Shown in pieces: positions 1-10,967 of a stretch of 64,000 bases of DNA. This stretch comes from Scilla litardierei (taxonomy: Eukaryota; Streptophyta; Magnoliopsida; Asparagales; Asparagaceae): assembly GCA_030789695.1 (NCBI GenBank), contig CM061142.1, positions 160,458,391 to 160,522,390 of the forward strand, given 5' to 3'. Each line of letters starts with the position of its first letter. Within the stretch, counting starts at the first letter, position 1. Made by a program: the position numbers and the translations under genes. The notes beneath the pieces are model-generated. The model did not search any database. It saw only the letters and a program-made list of their open reading frames with translations, and had not been told where the DNA came from.

Positions 1-255
1 TGGAAATAGTACATGTAGTATTCAACAAACAAACAACCAACAAACACAAAACGACACAAAGTCACAGAGATATACTGAAAGCCAAACACTGAACAATTTC
101 ATCTACATCTCAAACATCCCATTGCATCAATTCTATAGTATAAGCATCTCTCACCCCAAAAGAAAACCCAAAGTACACATAGCTCTCTCCTCACCCCTCA
201 CCATCCAATCTCAGCTCCAACTCCCAACAACAGCCCTCCAACCTCAACCTCCAGC
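1..255. other. left flank of LARD-A, no gene seen
   Basis: AC-rich sequence just outside the LARD-A insertion. A 66-codon open frame at 122-322 runs out of this flank into the LTR and has no recognisable motif. If LARD-A is removed, this flank joins the sequence starting at 27711. I do not recognise the element or locus it belongs to. Confidence 0.5.
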
Positions 256-260
256 TCCAC
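256..260. repeat. target-site duplication TCCAC, left copy (LARD-A)
   Basis: TCCAC directly precedes the TGTCAC start of the LARD-A 5' LTR. The same five bases follow the GTGACA end of its 3' LTR at 27706-27710. Five-base duplications are usual for plant LTR-retrotransposon integrases. Confidence 0.9.
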
Positions 261-1061
261 TGTCACAGCCTGTACTCACTATTTGTTATACGGCTGTGCG
301 TATAGCAATTTCGGTTACCTGATTGGTTTTGTTGCTTTGTGTGTGAGTCGTGTCATTGAGTCGATAAGGCCGTAGCACCTTGGTTGCATCCTTAGCAAGC
401 CGACCCCCCCCGATGTGTGCCCAACTTGGAATTACTGTCGCCTTTGGACCCCGTATCCTTTATACGCTTTACATGCACGTAGTCTTGTTCGTGCACGTAT
501 TTATTTTAGACTTTGTCTGTATCTGAACCCTATAGTGTGATATGCCGTTGTGACCCTCTCGAAGAATGTTAAATTGTGGAATTAATTTGGAACGTCATTT
601 TTCTCCCACGATTTGACTTTGTTTGATGAGACGTCGCGATTTCACTTTTGTCGTGAGGCCTTTCTATTTTTAGTTTCGTTTCTCGTCATCAAAATTGTGA
701 TCCGTCTTCCTTGTTTTGTTTCTCTCGTCGGTACGATCACCCCAATATTTATCTTATAATTTTCGATCCCCGTTTGACCCACTTTCACTTTTTTCCCCAG
801 TATTAATATCGGTTTAGCCTAAGCTTCATTTGATTCTTTCCCCCAATGATTTAATAATAACAATATCATCCTAAAGCAAGTTGACTCAGCCCATTTCATT
901 CACCCTAGCCGCACCCACTTGTTTTACACAGGGAGAGAGAGTGGTTGAGAATCTTAGGCTTTTAATATTTATAATAACAAAGTTTTAACCTATAAACAAC
1001 ACTATATTTAAACCCTAAGCCCTAGCCTACCCTCCCACGTGAGCTGTCCCCCTTTTCCCTC

Positions 1062-1070
1062 TATTTAAAA
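1062..1070 (+). promoter_or_regulatory. possible TATA box of LARD-A LTR
   Basis: CTATTTAAA stands between a low-GC upstream zone and a pyrimidine-rich then GC-rich segment that looks like a transcribed leader. The same nine bases occur at 25263-25271 in the 3' LTR. I did not find it in the LARD-C LTRs, so this is a weak call. Confidence 0.3.
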
Positions 1071-1099
1071 TACATTAGGGTATTATTTTTTAACCTAGC

Positions 1100-1860
1100 T
1101 TCTATCTCTCCTAGCCAAAGCCCGAGCAGCCGCCACCCTCAAAACTTTTTCACACGCAACAAAAAAACCCCTGACTTCCCTTTCCCTCTCTTCTCTTTGA
1201 TCGCTCCCCAGGCCATCCCCGGCCTTCTCCGTGGCTGCTTAGCCCTCCGCCGCCGGTCTGTGCTCCACCCCGACTCGGCATCGCGTCATTCTCAGCTGCA
1301 GTGCCTCTAAGCACAGATCACGACGGCCGCAGCACCGCCTCACACAGCACATCACTGCCTCGCATCGCATATACCCATGTCGCCACCGTGGGCCTCCGAC
1401 CCTCGCCGTAGATCGCCCCATTTTCCGAAAAACACGTGCTGCATGCGTGTGTTACCGCAGCAGCATGCAGCAGCTGCTGCTCGCCGCCGCACCGCCGTTC
1501 CGGTGCCTCCTACCGCCGCCGTCGTCCCCCAGGCCCCTGCTGCTGTCTGGGATCCCCCTGAGGCCGTTCAAACTAGGAAACAACGATCCCTCTCGCTATT
1601 ATGCGTTTATAATGTCGTTCCAATGCGTGGTATCACCTCCCGTCATTCCCACTCGCTGTTGGGTTCTTCCGACAGCCCTCTACCTCTCCTAGAGGTGTTT
1701 TTCAATGTCACTATCATCCCCTATGACGCTCAACATCGTAGACTTCGTGTACGTCGACCTGTTCGTCTCCGTTCGTCGTTACGGCTTCCCGTGAGCCGTA
1801 AAATGTCAACCGATCACTTGCTCACTGATTTGGATGCTATTCGCTGATCTCGTCGCTGTC
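1100..1860 (+). other. GC-rich, CpG-rich core of LARD-A 5' LTR with 156-codon open frame
   Basis: A pyrimidine-rich leader is followed by about 700 bases of GC-rich sequence, in contrast to the AT-rich rest of the LTR. An ATG at 1377 opens a 156-codon frame rich in Arg, Pro, Ala and Ser, ending at 1847. The same frame is open in the 3' LTR, where it is longer (25401-26051). In LARD-C the homologous stretch stops early, so a conserved protein is not shown. No domain was recognised. It may be a captured 5' exon or leader, or composition alone. Confidence 0.3.
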
Positions 1861-2153
1861 CACGGATTGGCGATCGTAGGAATCTATTTTGGATCCTGGA
1901 ATTAGGAGCGTTTTCTTATTCCAACCCCTGGCGTCGCTACCCAACGCCAGTGAAGCTCTCGCATCGTGTAAGGGTAATTTTCTGATCACTTAGGACCCCC
2001 AACCTATGCATGCTAATCAAGATTAAAATCGGTATTATAATTTCTTAGTAAATCACTAATGAAGATAATTTAAACTGGGACTGTAGGTTGGTGAATCCGA
2101 GCACATAGGTAGATTGGGCTGGTTGGACGGTATTTTCAGAACGACTGATTGCA

Positions 2154-2293
2154 GGCAAGTGAAACTTGCCAATTTGTGCTTTAGGCCATGTCTTAGGCCA
2201 TTTCCCAGTTTTTATCGTAAAAGAGACTAGGCGACGAAATGATACTCGCCTAAAAGCAACTTTAAGATCTAGCTTGACAACGAAGCTAGATCT
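2154..2293 (+). other. paired hairpins in LARD-A 5' LTR
   Basis: Hairpin 1 (2154-2170) has the arms GGCAAGT and ACTTGCC around a three-base loop. Hairpin 2 (2265-2293) has the arms AGATCTAGCTT and AAGCTAGATCT around a loop of seven bases. Both recur in all six LARD LTRs at similar spacing. Their role is unknown; they could act at RNA level (dimerisation, packaging, 3'-end formation). Confidence 0.75.
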
Positions 2294-2615
2294 GTCACCC
2301 TGCCATGTCATTCATGCATTATTGCCTGTCACGTTTAATTTCCATATCTGTATGCTCATTACTTTTGCTCTGACATGCCTGTTACGTTTAATTTCCTTAT
2401 CTGTACGAACATTAATTGTACACATGTCATGCCATGCATCCTGATGTCAATCCATGCTTGAATGTTGCATTCGTAGCACACACTACTTGTACTTGCTTGT
2501 TGAGGCTAGGCACCTGCGTTGCAGGCACAACCCTATGCCAAATACACTTCCTGGCTCGTGATCCAGAAGCGGGCTACATGTGTTGGTTAAAAGCCAATGC
2601 CCGATTACACGTGGA

Positions 2616-2773
2616 GGGGTAGGGTTAAGCGACCACTCATCGTAGAAGTGTGCCCGTTCAGCAACTTCAGCTGTAAGGCGTAAACTCTGGGATTGGGGTA
2701 GGGTTAAGCGACCACTCAGCGTAGAAGTTTGCCCGTACAGCCACTTCAGCTGTAAGGCGTAAACTCTGTGCAC
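2616..2773 (+). repeat. 79-base tandem duplication in LTR
   Basis: Two adjacent copies with a 79-base period, each beginning around GGGTAGGGTTAAGCG and ending near GGCGTAAACTCTG. The same duplication is present in the 3' LTR of LARD-A at about 26836-26990. LARD-B and LARD-C LTRs have one copy. It was therefore in the template copied into both LTRs. Confidence 0.75.
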
Positions 2774-3028
2774 GACGTGTTTACTGGACGTGTTTACTTG
2801 ACTTGTAAATCCATGTGAATGTTAGTAGCTTTGCTACCCTTGCCATGTCAAACTTGTTGCCATGTCATACTTGTTGCACTCTCTTACTTGTTGCATTCAT
2901 ACCTTAAACTGCCATGTCATCGCATATTTTAGAACTGCTAGGTTGTTTCACTTTCTTTTAGTTTCCTTGCACAAGTCTCTTGTAGACTTGCTGACATGTG
3001 CCCTCGTCTCTTTTGGGTGACGCATGTT

Positions 3029-3127
3029 AGTTACTGAGCCAGAGTCTGTTGCTGAGGACGAGGTGTTTGTTGACGTTGAGCCTGGGTCCACTGTTGACGT
3101 GGAGTATGAGGACACCGGTGACCAGAC
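3029..3127 (+). pseudogene. acidic coding-like relic in LTR tail (LARD-A 5')
   Basis: This short stretch translates to an acidic peptide with the elements EPES, EDE, VDVEPGS and FED/YED followed by GDQ. Equivalent peptides ending in GDQS and a stop are read in the other LARD LTRs, with length differences in whole codons. In this copy the terminal serine and stop have been lost. It could be the last exon of a gene taken up by an ancestral LTR. The parent protein is not recognised. Confidence 0.4.
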
Positions 3128-3273
3128 GTATAGACTTAGTGCTGTGTTGCTTTCTGATTAGTTCTTGTTAGGTTGTTGGTGCGTAGCGCCCTTTCTTTCT
3201 GTACGTTGTTATTTCTGTTGGCCATGCTTGGCCCTTTAAGACTCTCTTTTAGCCTGGTGGCTTTTCTGTGATG

Positions 3274-3278
3274 TTGGA
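3274..3278. repeat. target-site duplication TTGGA, left copy (LARD-B)
   Basis: TTGGA precedes LARD-B here and follows it at 13143-13147. Joining the two sides restores the continuity of the LARD-A LTR, whose matching sequence in the 3' LTR runs through without a break near 27505. Confidence 0.93.
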
Positions 3279-3633
3279 TGTCACGCCCCGCTTCCCATAA
3301 AAGGAAGGCGCAGCGTGATGAGGTCCGCTCAGACTTGGAGCTGTGGGCCTACAAGTCTGATAAGCATCTAAAACCAAACACTTCCAATAACCAGGTCCTT
3401 GTAACCACAAATCGAAACAAAGATAATAATAATTTAAGCAGAAATATAACTCCACCAATAACATCCAGATTGTTCCAAACATTCAGAGACAAGTCGTAAA
3501 GGAAAGTACAAGAGTCTGAAAAGAGGCCTAAAGCATGGCCGACTATATGCATAACATCAACATAAAAGAGTGGTGCTACGAACTGACAACCTAACAGCGA
3601 CTAAGCAGAAAGCAACAACAACAAGAAAGAGCT

Positions 3634-3712
3634 CTAGGACTGGTCTCCAATGTCCTCGAACTCAACACATGCAACATGTTTGTCCTCAATGACCGACTAT
3701 GGCTCACAACCT
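3634..3712 (-). pseudogene. acidic coding-like relic in LTR tail (LARD-B 3')
   Basis: On the minus strand the tail reads an acidic peptide ending FEDIGDQS and a stop, comparable with FEDTGDQS in LARD-C. Compared with LARD-A and LARD-C it lacks about eight codons in the middle, and the frame is kept. An internal stop lies just before the EDK part. Same unknown origin as the other copies. Confidence 0.35.
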
Positions 3713-4352
3713 AACATGTGACACCCAAAATAGAAAAGGGGCACTTGTCAGCAAAGTCTCCAAGGAGACTTTGTGCAAGGAAACTAATAAAGGTAATTTA
3801 AGTGCAGCTAGCAGTTCTATAAAGTATGAATGCGATGACATGGCAGATATGGCATGATAGCAACAAGTAAGAAAGTGCAACAAGTATGACAAGGCAAGGG
3901 TATCAAAGCTACTAAAACATTCACATGGATTTACAAGTCAAGTAAACACGTCGTGCACAGAGTTTACACCTTACAGCTGAAGTGGCTGTACGGGCACACT
4001 TCTACGCTGAGTGGTCGCTTAACCCTACCCCTCCACGTGTAATCGGGCATTGTCTTTTTACCAACAAATGTAGCCCGCTTCTGGTTCACGAGCCAGGAAG
4101 TGTATTTGTCTTAGGGTTGTGCCTGCAACGCAGGTGCCTAGCCTCAACATGGAAGTACAGTAGCGTGTGCTACGAATGCAACATTCAAGCATGGAATGAC
4201 ACGTAGGATGCATGTCATAGCAAGAGTACAATTAATGTGCGTACAGATATGGAAATTAAACTTGACAGGCATGGCAAAGTACAAATAAAATGCATACAGA
4301 TATGGAAATTAAACGTGACAGGCAGAATGTATGTATGACCTGGCAGGGTGTC

Positions 4353-4491
4353 AGATCTAGCTTCGTTGTCAAGCTAGATCTTAAAGTTATGTCTAGGAGA
4401 GTATCATTTCGTCGCCTAGTCTCTTTTACGCTAAAAACGGGGGATGGCCTAAAACATGGCCTAAAACACAAGTTGGCAAGTTTCACTTGCC
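4353..4491 (-). other. paired hairpins in LARD-B 3' LTR
   Basis: The GGCAAGT/ACTTGCC hairpin is at 4475-4491 and the AGATCTAGCTT/AAGCTAGATCT hairpin at 4353-4381, in the same order as in the other LARD LTRs when read on the element's own strand. Confidence 0.75.
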
Positions 4492-4759
4492 TGAAATACA
4501 TGCTGGTATCACAATTCTCAAAGTCCAATCACAGATTCACAACGTCCAGAGATCCCACGCTCAGTCCAACAATCAGCCTCCAGTCCCGTATTATTAAGTT
4601 GGATTAGTGAGTTACAAAGCAGTAAAAACACAGTTTTTATCTTGTTAACATGCAGGTGTGGGTTTCTACGGTTCAGATATACCTTAACACGACTCGAGAG
4701 CTACACTGACGTCAGGTAGCGACGGCAGGGGTTGGATTTCCGCAGTGTGCAAGGTAATG

Positions 4760-5330
4760 GCGTCGGCTCTGACACGGTACTGGGTTGTGAAGAAAACGTA
4801 TTATATCTGTGATACGAGTATAAAAACATCAAGATAAGTAATTAACTAATTACGCTAACGTTAACTCTAACTTACACAACAATACTAATGTAGTATAAAG
4901 TATAAATATACTGCTTATGTGAAAATGTATGTTAATCCCTAACCTCATTCCTAATTAAAACACATACTGCCAAAGTAATGCTCTGATCCGTATACTTACG
5001 CACTCTGTTATGAATCTAACATCTTCATTACAATTGGGAGACTTAGCTCACGGCTTGGTCCTACATGGCAATGTTAACATTAAGAACTTAAAGTTTTGTC
5101 ATCATGTAGCAATCTGTTCTTTAACACTGTTGTAAAGCGATGTGTCTAGAAAGTTTAATACAGGGTTCTAGTTGAAAGGGTAACTTAGCTCAGATTTGAG
5201 GGAAATCTTAGTTACATCTGCAAATAACTAATATCCCCTAATATGTTCTTTGGACTTATAAAGTGGAAGTTTATATGAAATAGTTGTATATGAAACACTA
5301 ACAACATATGAATTATGGCTCAAAGGATCG
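4760..5330 (-). other. AT-rich segment specific to LARD-B LTRs
   Basis: About 0.55 kb of AT-rich sequence lies between the GC-rich core and the hairpins. It is also present in the other LARD-B LTR (about 11240-11800). In LARD-A the core and the hairpins are only about 0.3 kb apart. It is either an insertion in the LARD-B lineage or a loss (for example of an intron) in the others. Confidence 0.45.
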
Positions 5331-6680
5331 CATGCTCTCACAGTTGGTTCCTCGCGAGAGTTTGCAGACGGCGAGCTCTGCTCTTGAACAGAAGAGGGGT
5401 TCTGCGTTGAGGAGGCTGCTGCCGTGAGCGCTACGGCCAAGGGAGGTCGAAGCCGTGAGTCTGCGGCCTGCTGCACCCCGGGAATCGTCGTCGGTGTCGG
5501 GACAGCGCCTGAGGGGAACGCCATGCATGCCAGGGGAGATCCGGCAGCCGCTACAGGTTGTCATCGATGATGCAACGTCGCCTTGCGTCGGCGGCCATTG
5601 ATGCGAGGATCAGCACCCGCTGCTGTTGCTGCTAGCTTCCAGGAGCGCCGCTGGGCGGGGCTGGCGGCGCACCCTGGTGGAATAGCGGCGGAGCACCGGT
5701 GGGGAAAGGCAGGTGTGGTTGACGACGCGGGGAGGCCAGAGATGAGGGCGGCGATGGGTTTAGGGTCGGAGAGAAGCTCGAGCGCGAGGGCTGCGTGAAG
5801 CGAGGGGATGCTGCGGGGTCTTGTTCACGTGGGGAGAAGAAAGGGACGGCGGCGGATTGATGTTGTGTTTGCTGGGGTAAAACAAACAACCTAGGTTGCT
5901 ACTTAAAAGGGATGAGGGGCGCATGACTTGGGTAGGGTAGATTAGAGTTGTTTTTAAATAAAAATAATCATTTTAATGTTATTTATATATTATTAAAAAC
6001 CCCAAAATCTCACACCCTCTCTCTCCCCCTGGGTATGCGGCCAAGTGGGGGAAAAAGTGGGCTAAGTCAATATTAGGATGATAATCAATCAAAAATAATA
6101 ATTAGATGGTTACACCTAAGAAACTTAGGATTAACCGATATTTTAACTGGGGAAAAGTGAAAGTAGGTCAAACAGAGCCCTAAAATTATGAAATAAATAC
6201 TGGGGCGACCGTACCGTCGAGAGAAACAAAACTAAGAAGACGGATCATAAGTTCAACGAAGAGAAATGAAACTAAAAATAAAAAGGCCTCACGATAAAAG
6301 TGAAAATCGCGACGTCTCATCAAACAAAGTCAAATAGTGGGAGAACGACCCGTGAAATGACGTTCCAAAATAATTCCACAATTCAACACTCTTCCAGAGG
6401 GTCAGAACGACATATTACATCATACGTTTCGAATGAAAGATAAGGCTAATAAAAATACCCGAACTTCATGGAAAGTACGCGTACAAAGGATATGGGTCCA
6501 AGGGCGACATTAATCTCAAGTTGGGCACACGTCGGGGTTGGCTTGCTATGGATGCAACCAAGGTGCTACGGCCCTATCGACTCAACGACACGACTCACAT
6601 ACAAAGCAACAAAATCAATCAGGTACCCGAAATTGCTATACGCACATCCGTATAACGAATAGTGAGTACTGGCCGTTACA

Positions 6681-9600
6681 TCCTACCCACCTTAGGACAA
6701 AGTCCGTCCTCGGACTTTCTAACATATCTATTCGCTCTAGTAACTAACCCAATCATATCACATTATAATTCAAATCAGGTATAGTCATTACAAGTGCTTA
6801 TATATGCACTAGGTAGTCAAACATTAACACTACCAACATGTATATATTCATGCACATTATACAATTATACCTATCATAGTCAGTCAAATTCATACACATA
6901 TTTCAATCATTCATATAGTCACGTACCTCCTTATATAATTTTTAAACACTTATTACATACCATGGCACACATACTCACAAACAAATAAATATTTCACACC
7001 AGCAAATACAATCGTAGTACTTCACGTATAGATAACTACCTATGCACAGAACAAACATGGGTATACTACTCCCTAATATTTCCTAGTATACATCCAACAC
7101 CAAACACATCAACACATGTAATCACACCATACCATTATTAAATCAAGTTTACTATATCTAATATTCATTCACCATTACTATAATTTCACAAATATATAGT
7201 CATTCAAATGCACTCAGATACTTCGCCATATATTCACATCACATGCAGTCCTATAACTACATTCAAGACTCATCACACGTACTATAATTACAAATACCTA
7301 TAACTAAACACATACTTACCCGTGCATGGTGCACACCCACACACGCTAATATAACATTCCTTCATACCACTAGATACTCAGCACATACACACACTTAGTT
7401 TTAGCTAGCACATATATATTCACACAGGCAAGTCCTTAGTAAATAACTATACCACAAGACCAACACCTAACACTACATACTGGTATAGCCACCCACAATC
7501 ATGTGCGTAACACAACCAGGCATAAACAATCATATCACTATACATACATCATCCATCGCTATATTCATGGTACTACACGCAAACCACAGACATATGTAGC
7601 AATGCACTTGAGTATACCCACTCAAACTTGAGTGAGACTCAAAACCCATATCAGAATACTCTAAATACATAACACGGTATCTATACATATACCAATACCA
7701 CTCCAATATGTATATATATATATATATATATCTACCAGCGCAACCACATACATACCATAATAATATTACAAGCATCAGCATACATATATAATCAAATACA
7801 TTATCCCTTATATACATGCATGGTTTAGCCACATACCTATAATAAATATACATTGCAATATTAAATATATATTCAGTACACTACTACCTATACATATCCA
7901 TGCATAGTCACGACATACAATAGTCGTGTATACCTCACGGTACACAGGCATACACACATCCCGTAAAGGCAAGCAATACCAAACAAAGTTATAGCCCTAA
8001 TACCGTACGTATATCACACGTATTCATATAATAAGCACATATCTACGTGCGAGCACACGCGCATACGTATTAACATAAAGATCGAATAATAGACATGCAC
8101 ATTTAACTATAAGTACCCTAGTATTATTATACCTAATATACACATACTTTACCAACATATTATTTCAACCATTATTAAGTATCTCCAACTACATACACCC
8201 ATAGTAGATATTCCAACACTAATTCTTATATACACAAACATCCCTAGAGTGGTATAACTATCACACACCTATTTATAAATACTAACACACATACAACTTC
8301 ATATATACCAAGTAATTATATGCACTACAACGACATCACAATCTATACTAATGGGCCCACCATGCTATACTAAGATTAACGTAGGCAACAGTAAGCACTG
8401 ATGTGATAACTAAACAATAGTAAGGAACCAAAATCGAAATTGAAATGAAACCAGATCGGAAAGAACATGTTCAGATGGGGCGACATACACGGGAAAAGCT
8501 TAGTTGGGTGGAACAAAATATAATCCAGAATAATCAAGTAGGGAAGAAGGATATAGAATACGAAATAAGGATATAATAAAATGCAAGTTATGAAATAAGA
8601 ATATAACAATATCCTTATAAAACGTAGAAGTGTAACATGAAAGTTAAATCACGACATAAGGATTAGACGTAGAATAATGAGTATGGAGGTGAATGAATTG
8701 CTTTACAATTGAAGATAAATTTAAATGAAGATAGTATTTTACAAAAAATTGAAGTAGAAAAATGATGAGTATAAAATCGGACACACTGAATGCTGAGGTC
8801 CCATGTAACTTAGAAAAGTATATTTAAAGTAAGCGCGATGAGTTATTCGAATAATTTTTAATGACATAGGTAAGAAAAATTATAATTTGAATTAGGAAAA
8901 ATGGAAGTACGGTTCGGAATAAAATTAGTATATGAAAAGGACAAGGTATTTATATAGGTATGCAAAGTATAGGCTGGAAAAATATTATAAAACAGTAATA
9001 AAAAATCTCGACAAATGTTTCGAAATTCAATAAAAATGAATTTAAGTCAATGGAAGAGTATGAAGTCTAAGTATGTATATTAAAAGTTTTCGAACGAGTT
9101 TAAACTTAGCGAAGGAGGAATATCAAAAATACTTTCAGAAGATTAAAGATTTGTAATGAAGAGATTCGAAAATTAGTGACGATCGTCATGAGGCAATCTC
9201 GTGAATCGAGGGAAAGGAAAATGGTCGTATGATCAAAACATAAATACGCCTAGGATATGACTCATGAAAATCTACGGGAAACTCTTACGGTCGGCCAACT
9301 AAAGATTAGGAAACTTAGCGCTAAGATTTTCTAAGGACCAAGACTGTAATGAACTGCGTTCGGCTTGGCCCAAAATCTATGGACCCAAGCGAACGACCAA
9401 TGAAATTCTAGAAGTCTAATATGGTCAGAGCTATGCAAGAACCACTAAGGTAACTCCTAAGATGATTATATCAATTTCTAGCATGGAGTCTAGGTAACAA
9501 TCAGGGACCTCTAACTAGCCAGCACAGACGTCTAACTAAGTCTTACTATAGTCCTGATCTATGGATTTCCCTAATAAGCTGAGACAGATGCTCGGGCAAC

Positions 9601-9754
9601 ACGTCTTCCAGCCACCTAAGACATGGAAAACGCTTTTATTAGACTCAGATTTTACGACTTGAATGTTTCGAATAATTAATGAATGTTTTTATTATTATCG
9701 TTGTCCCGATATTTCACAGTTGCAAAAGGACCTGCATGGGCCACCAATAAAACC
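6681..9754 (-). other. LARD-B internal region, non-coding
   Basis: On the minus strand it begins directly after the LTR at 9754 with GGTTTTATTGGTGG and ends at 6681 with AGGTGGGTAGGA, which may serve as the polypurine tract. The half next to the 3' LTR (about 6700-8350) is A/C/T-rich on the plus strand (TATGTG-rich on the element strand). The other half is AT-rich unique sequence. Only short open frames occur. A TA dinucleotide run lies at about 7709-7730. I could not match the primer-binding region to a known tRNA end. Confidence 0.75.
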
Positions 9755-10109
9755 TGTCATGCCCCGCTTCCCATAAAAGGAAGGTGCAGCGTGATGAGGT
9801 CCGCTCAAACTTGAAGCTGTAAGCCTACAAGTCTGATAAGCGTCTGAAACCAAACACTTCCAATAACCAGGTCCTTGCAACCACGAATCGAAACAAAGAT
9901 AATAATAATTTAAGCAGAAATATAACTCCACCAATAACATCCAGATTATTCCAAACATTCAGAGAAAAGTCGTAAAGGAAAGTACAAGAGTCTGAAATGA
10001 GGCCTAAAGCATGGCCGACTATATACATAACATCAACATAATAGAGTGGTGCTACGCACCGACAACCTAACAGCGACTAAGCAGAAAGCAACAACAACAA
10101 GAAAGAGCT

Positions 10110-10185
10110 CTAGGACTGGTCTCCAATGTCCTCGAACTAAACACCTGCAACATGCTCGTCCTCAACGACCGACTCTGGCTCACAA
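10110..10185 (-). pseudogene. acidic coding-like relic in LTR tail (LARD-B 5')
   Basis: It encodes EPES, VVEDE and then FEDIGDQS with a stop on the minus strand. A TAG now interrupts it before FED, where the other LARD-B LTR has GAG. The missing middle codons match those missing in the 3' LTR. Confidence 0.35.
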
Positions 10186-10828
10186 CCTAATATGTGATAC
10201 CCAAAAGAGAAAAGGGGCACATGTCAGCAAAGTCTCCAAGGAGACTTTGTGCAAGGAAACTAATAAAGGTAATTTAAGTGCAGCAAGCAGTTCTATAAAG
10301 TATGAATGCGATGACATGGCAGATATGGCATGATAGCAACAAGTAAGAAAGTGCAACAAGTAAGAAAGGGCAAGGGTAGCAAAGTTACTAAAACATTCAC
10401 ATGGATTTACAAGTCAAGTAAACACGTCGTGCACAGAGTTTACGCCTTACAGCTGAAGTGGCTGTACGGGCACACTTTTACGCTGAATGGTCGCTTAACC
10501 CTACCCCTCCACGTGTAATCGGGCATTGCCTTTTTACCAACACATGTAGCCCGCTTCTGGTTCACGAGCCAGGAAGTGTATTTGGCTTAGGGTTGTGCCT
10601 GCAACGCATGTGCCTAGCCTCACCAAGGAAGTACAGTAGCGTGTGCTACGAATGCAACATTCAAGCATGGAATGACATTTAGGATGCATGTCATGTCAAG
10701 AGTACAATTAATATGCGTACAGATATGGAAATTAAACGTGACAGGCATGGCAGAGTACAAATAAAATGCATACAGATATGGAAATTAAACGTGACAGGCA
10801 GAATGTATGTATGACCTGGCAGGGTGTC

Positions 10829-10967
10829 AGATCTAGCTTTGTTGTCAAGCTAGATCTTAAAGTTACGTCTAGGCGAGTATCATTTCGTCGCCTAGTCTCT
10901 TTTACGCTAAAAATGGGGGATGGCCTAAAACATGGCCTAAAACACAAGTTGGCAAGTTTCACTTGCC
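10829..10967 (-). other. paired hairpins in LARD-B 5' LTR
   Basis: The GGCAAGT/ACTTGCC hairpin is at 10951-10967 and the AGATCTAGCTT/AAGCTAGATCT hairpin at 10829-10857. Arms are intact; one loop-side base differs from the 3' LTR copy. Confidence 0.75.

Larger units (their letters stand above)
261..3278 (+). repeat. LARD-A 5' LTR, first part
   Basis: It starts TGTCACAGCC and matches 24457-27505 from end to end. In order it holds an AT-rich upstream zone with a conserved block near 600-660, a TATA-like site near 1062, a GC-rich core at about 1100-1860, two hairpins at 2154-2293, a 79-base tandem duplication at 2616-2773 and an acidic coding-like tail near 3029-3127. The last 195 bases of this LTR lie at 13148-13342, beyond LARD-B. 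Confidence 0.88.
3279..6680 (-). repeat. LARD-B 3' LTR
   Basis: Read on the minus strand it runs from TGTAACGGCC at 6680 down to GTGACA at 3279. It matches 9755-13142 closely; the differences seen are scattered substitutions and small indels. Coordinates are fixed by the TTGGA duplication on the left and by the purine-rich interior end (AGGTGGGTAGGA) on the right. GC-rich core at about 5330-5890. Confidence 0.9.

Noticed and set aside
600..660. hammerhead ribozyme in the conserved LTR block with TGATGAGACGTCGCGA
   Set aside because: The block is conserved in all six LARD LTRs and looks like a hammerhead core at first sight, but the invariant C before TGATGA and the GAAA core are missing and stems do not form.
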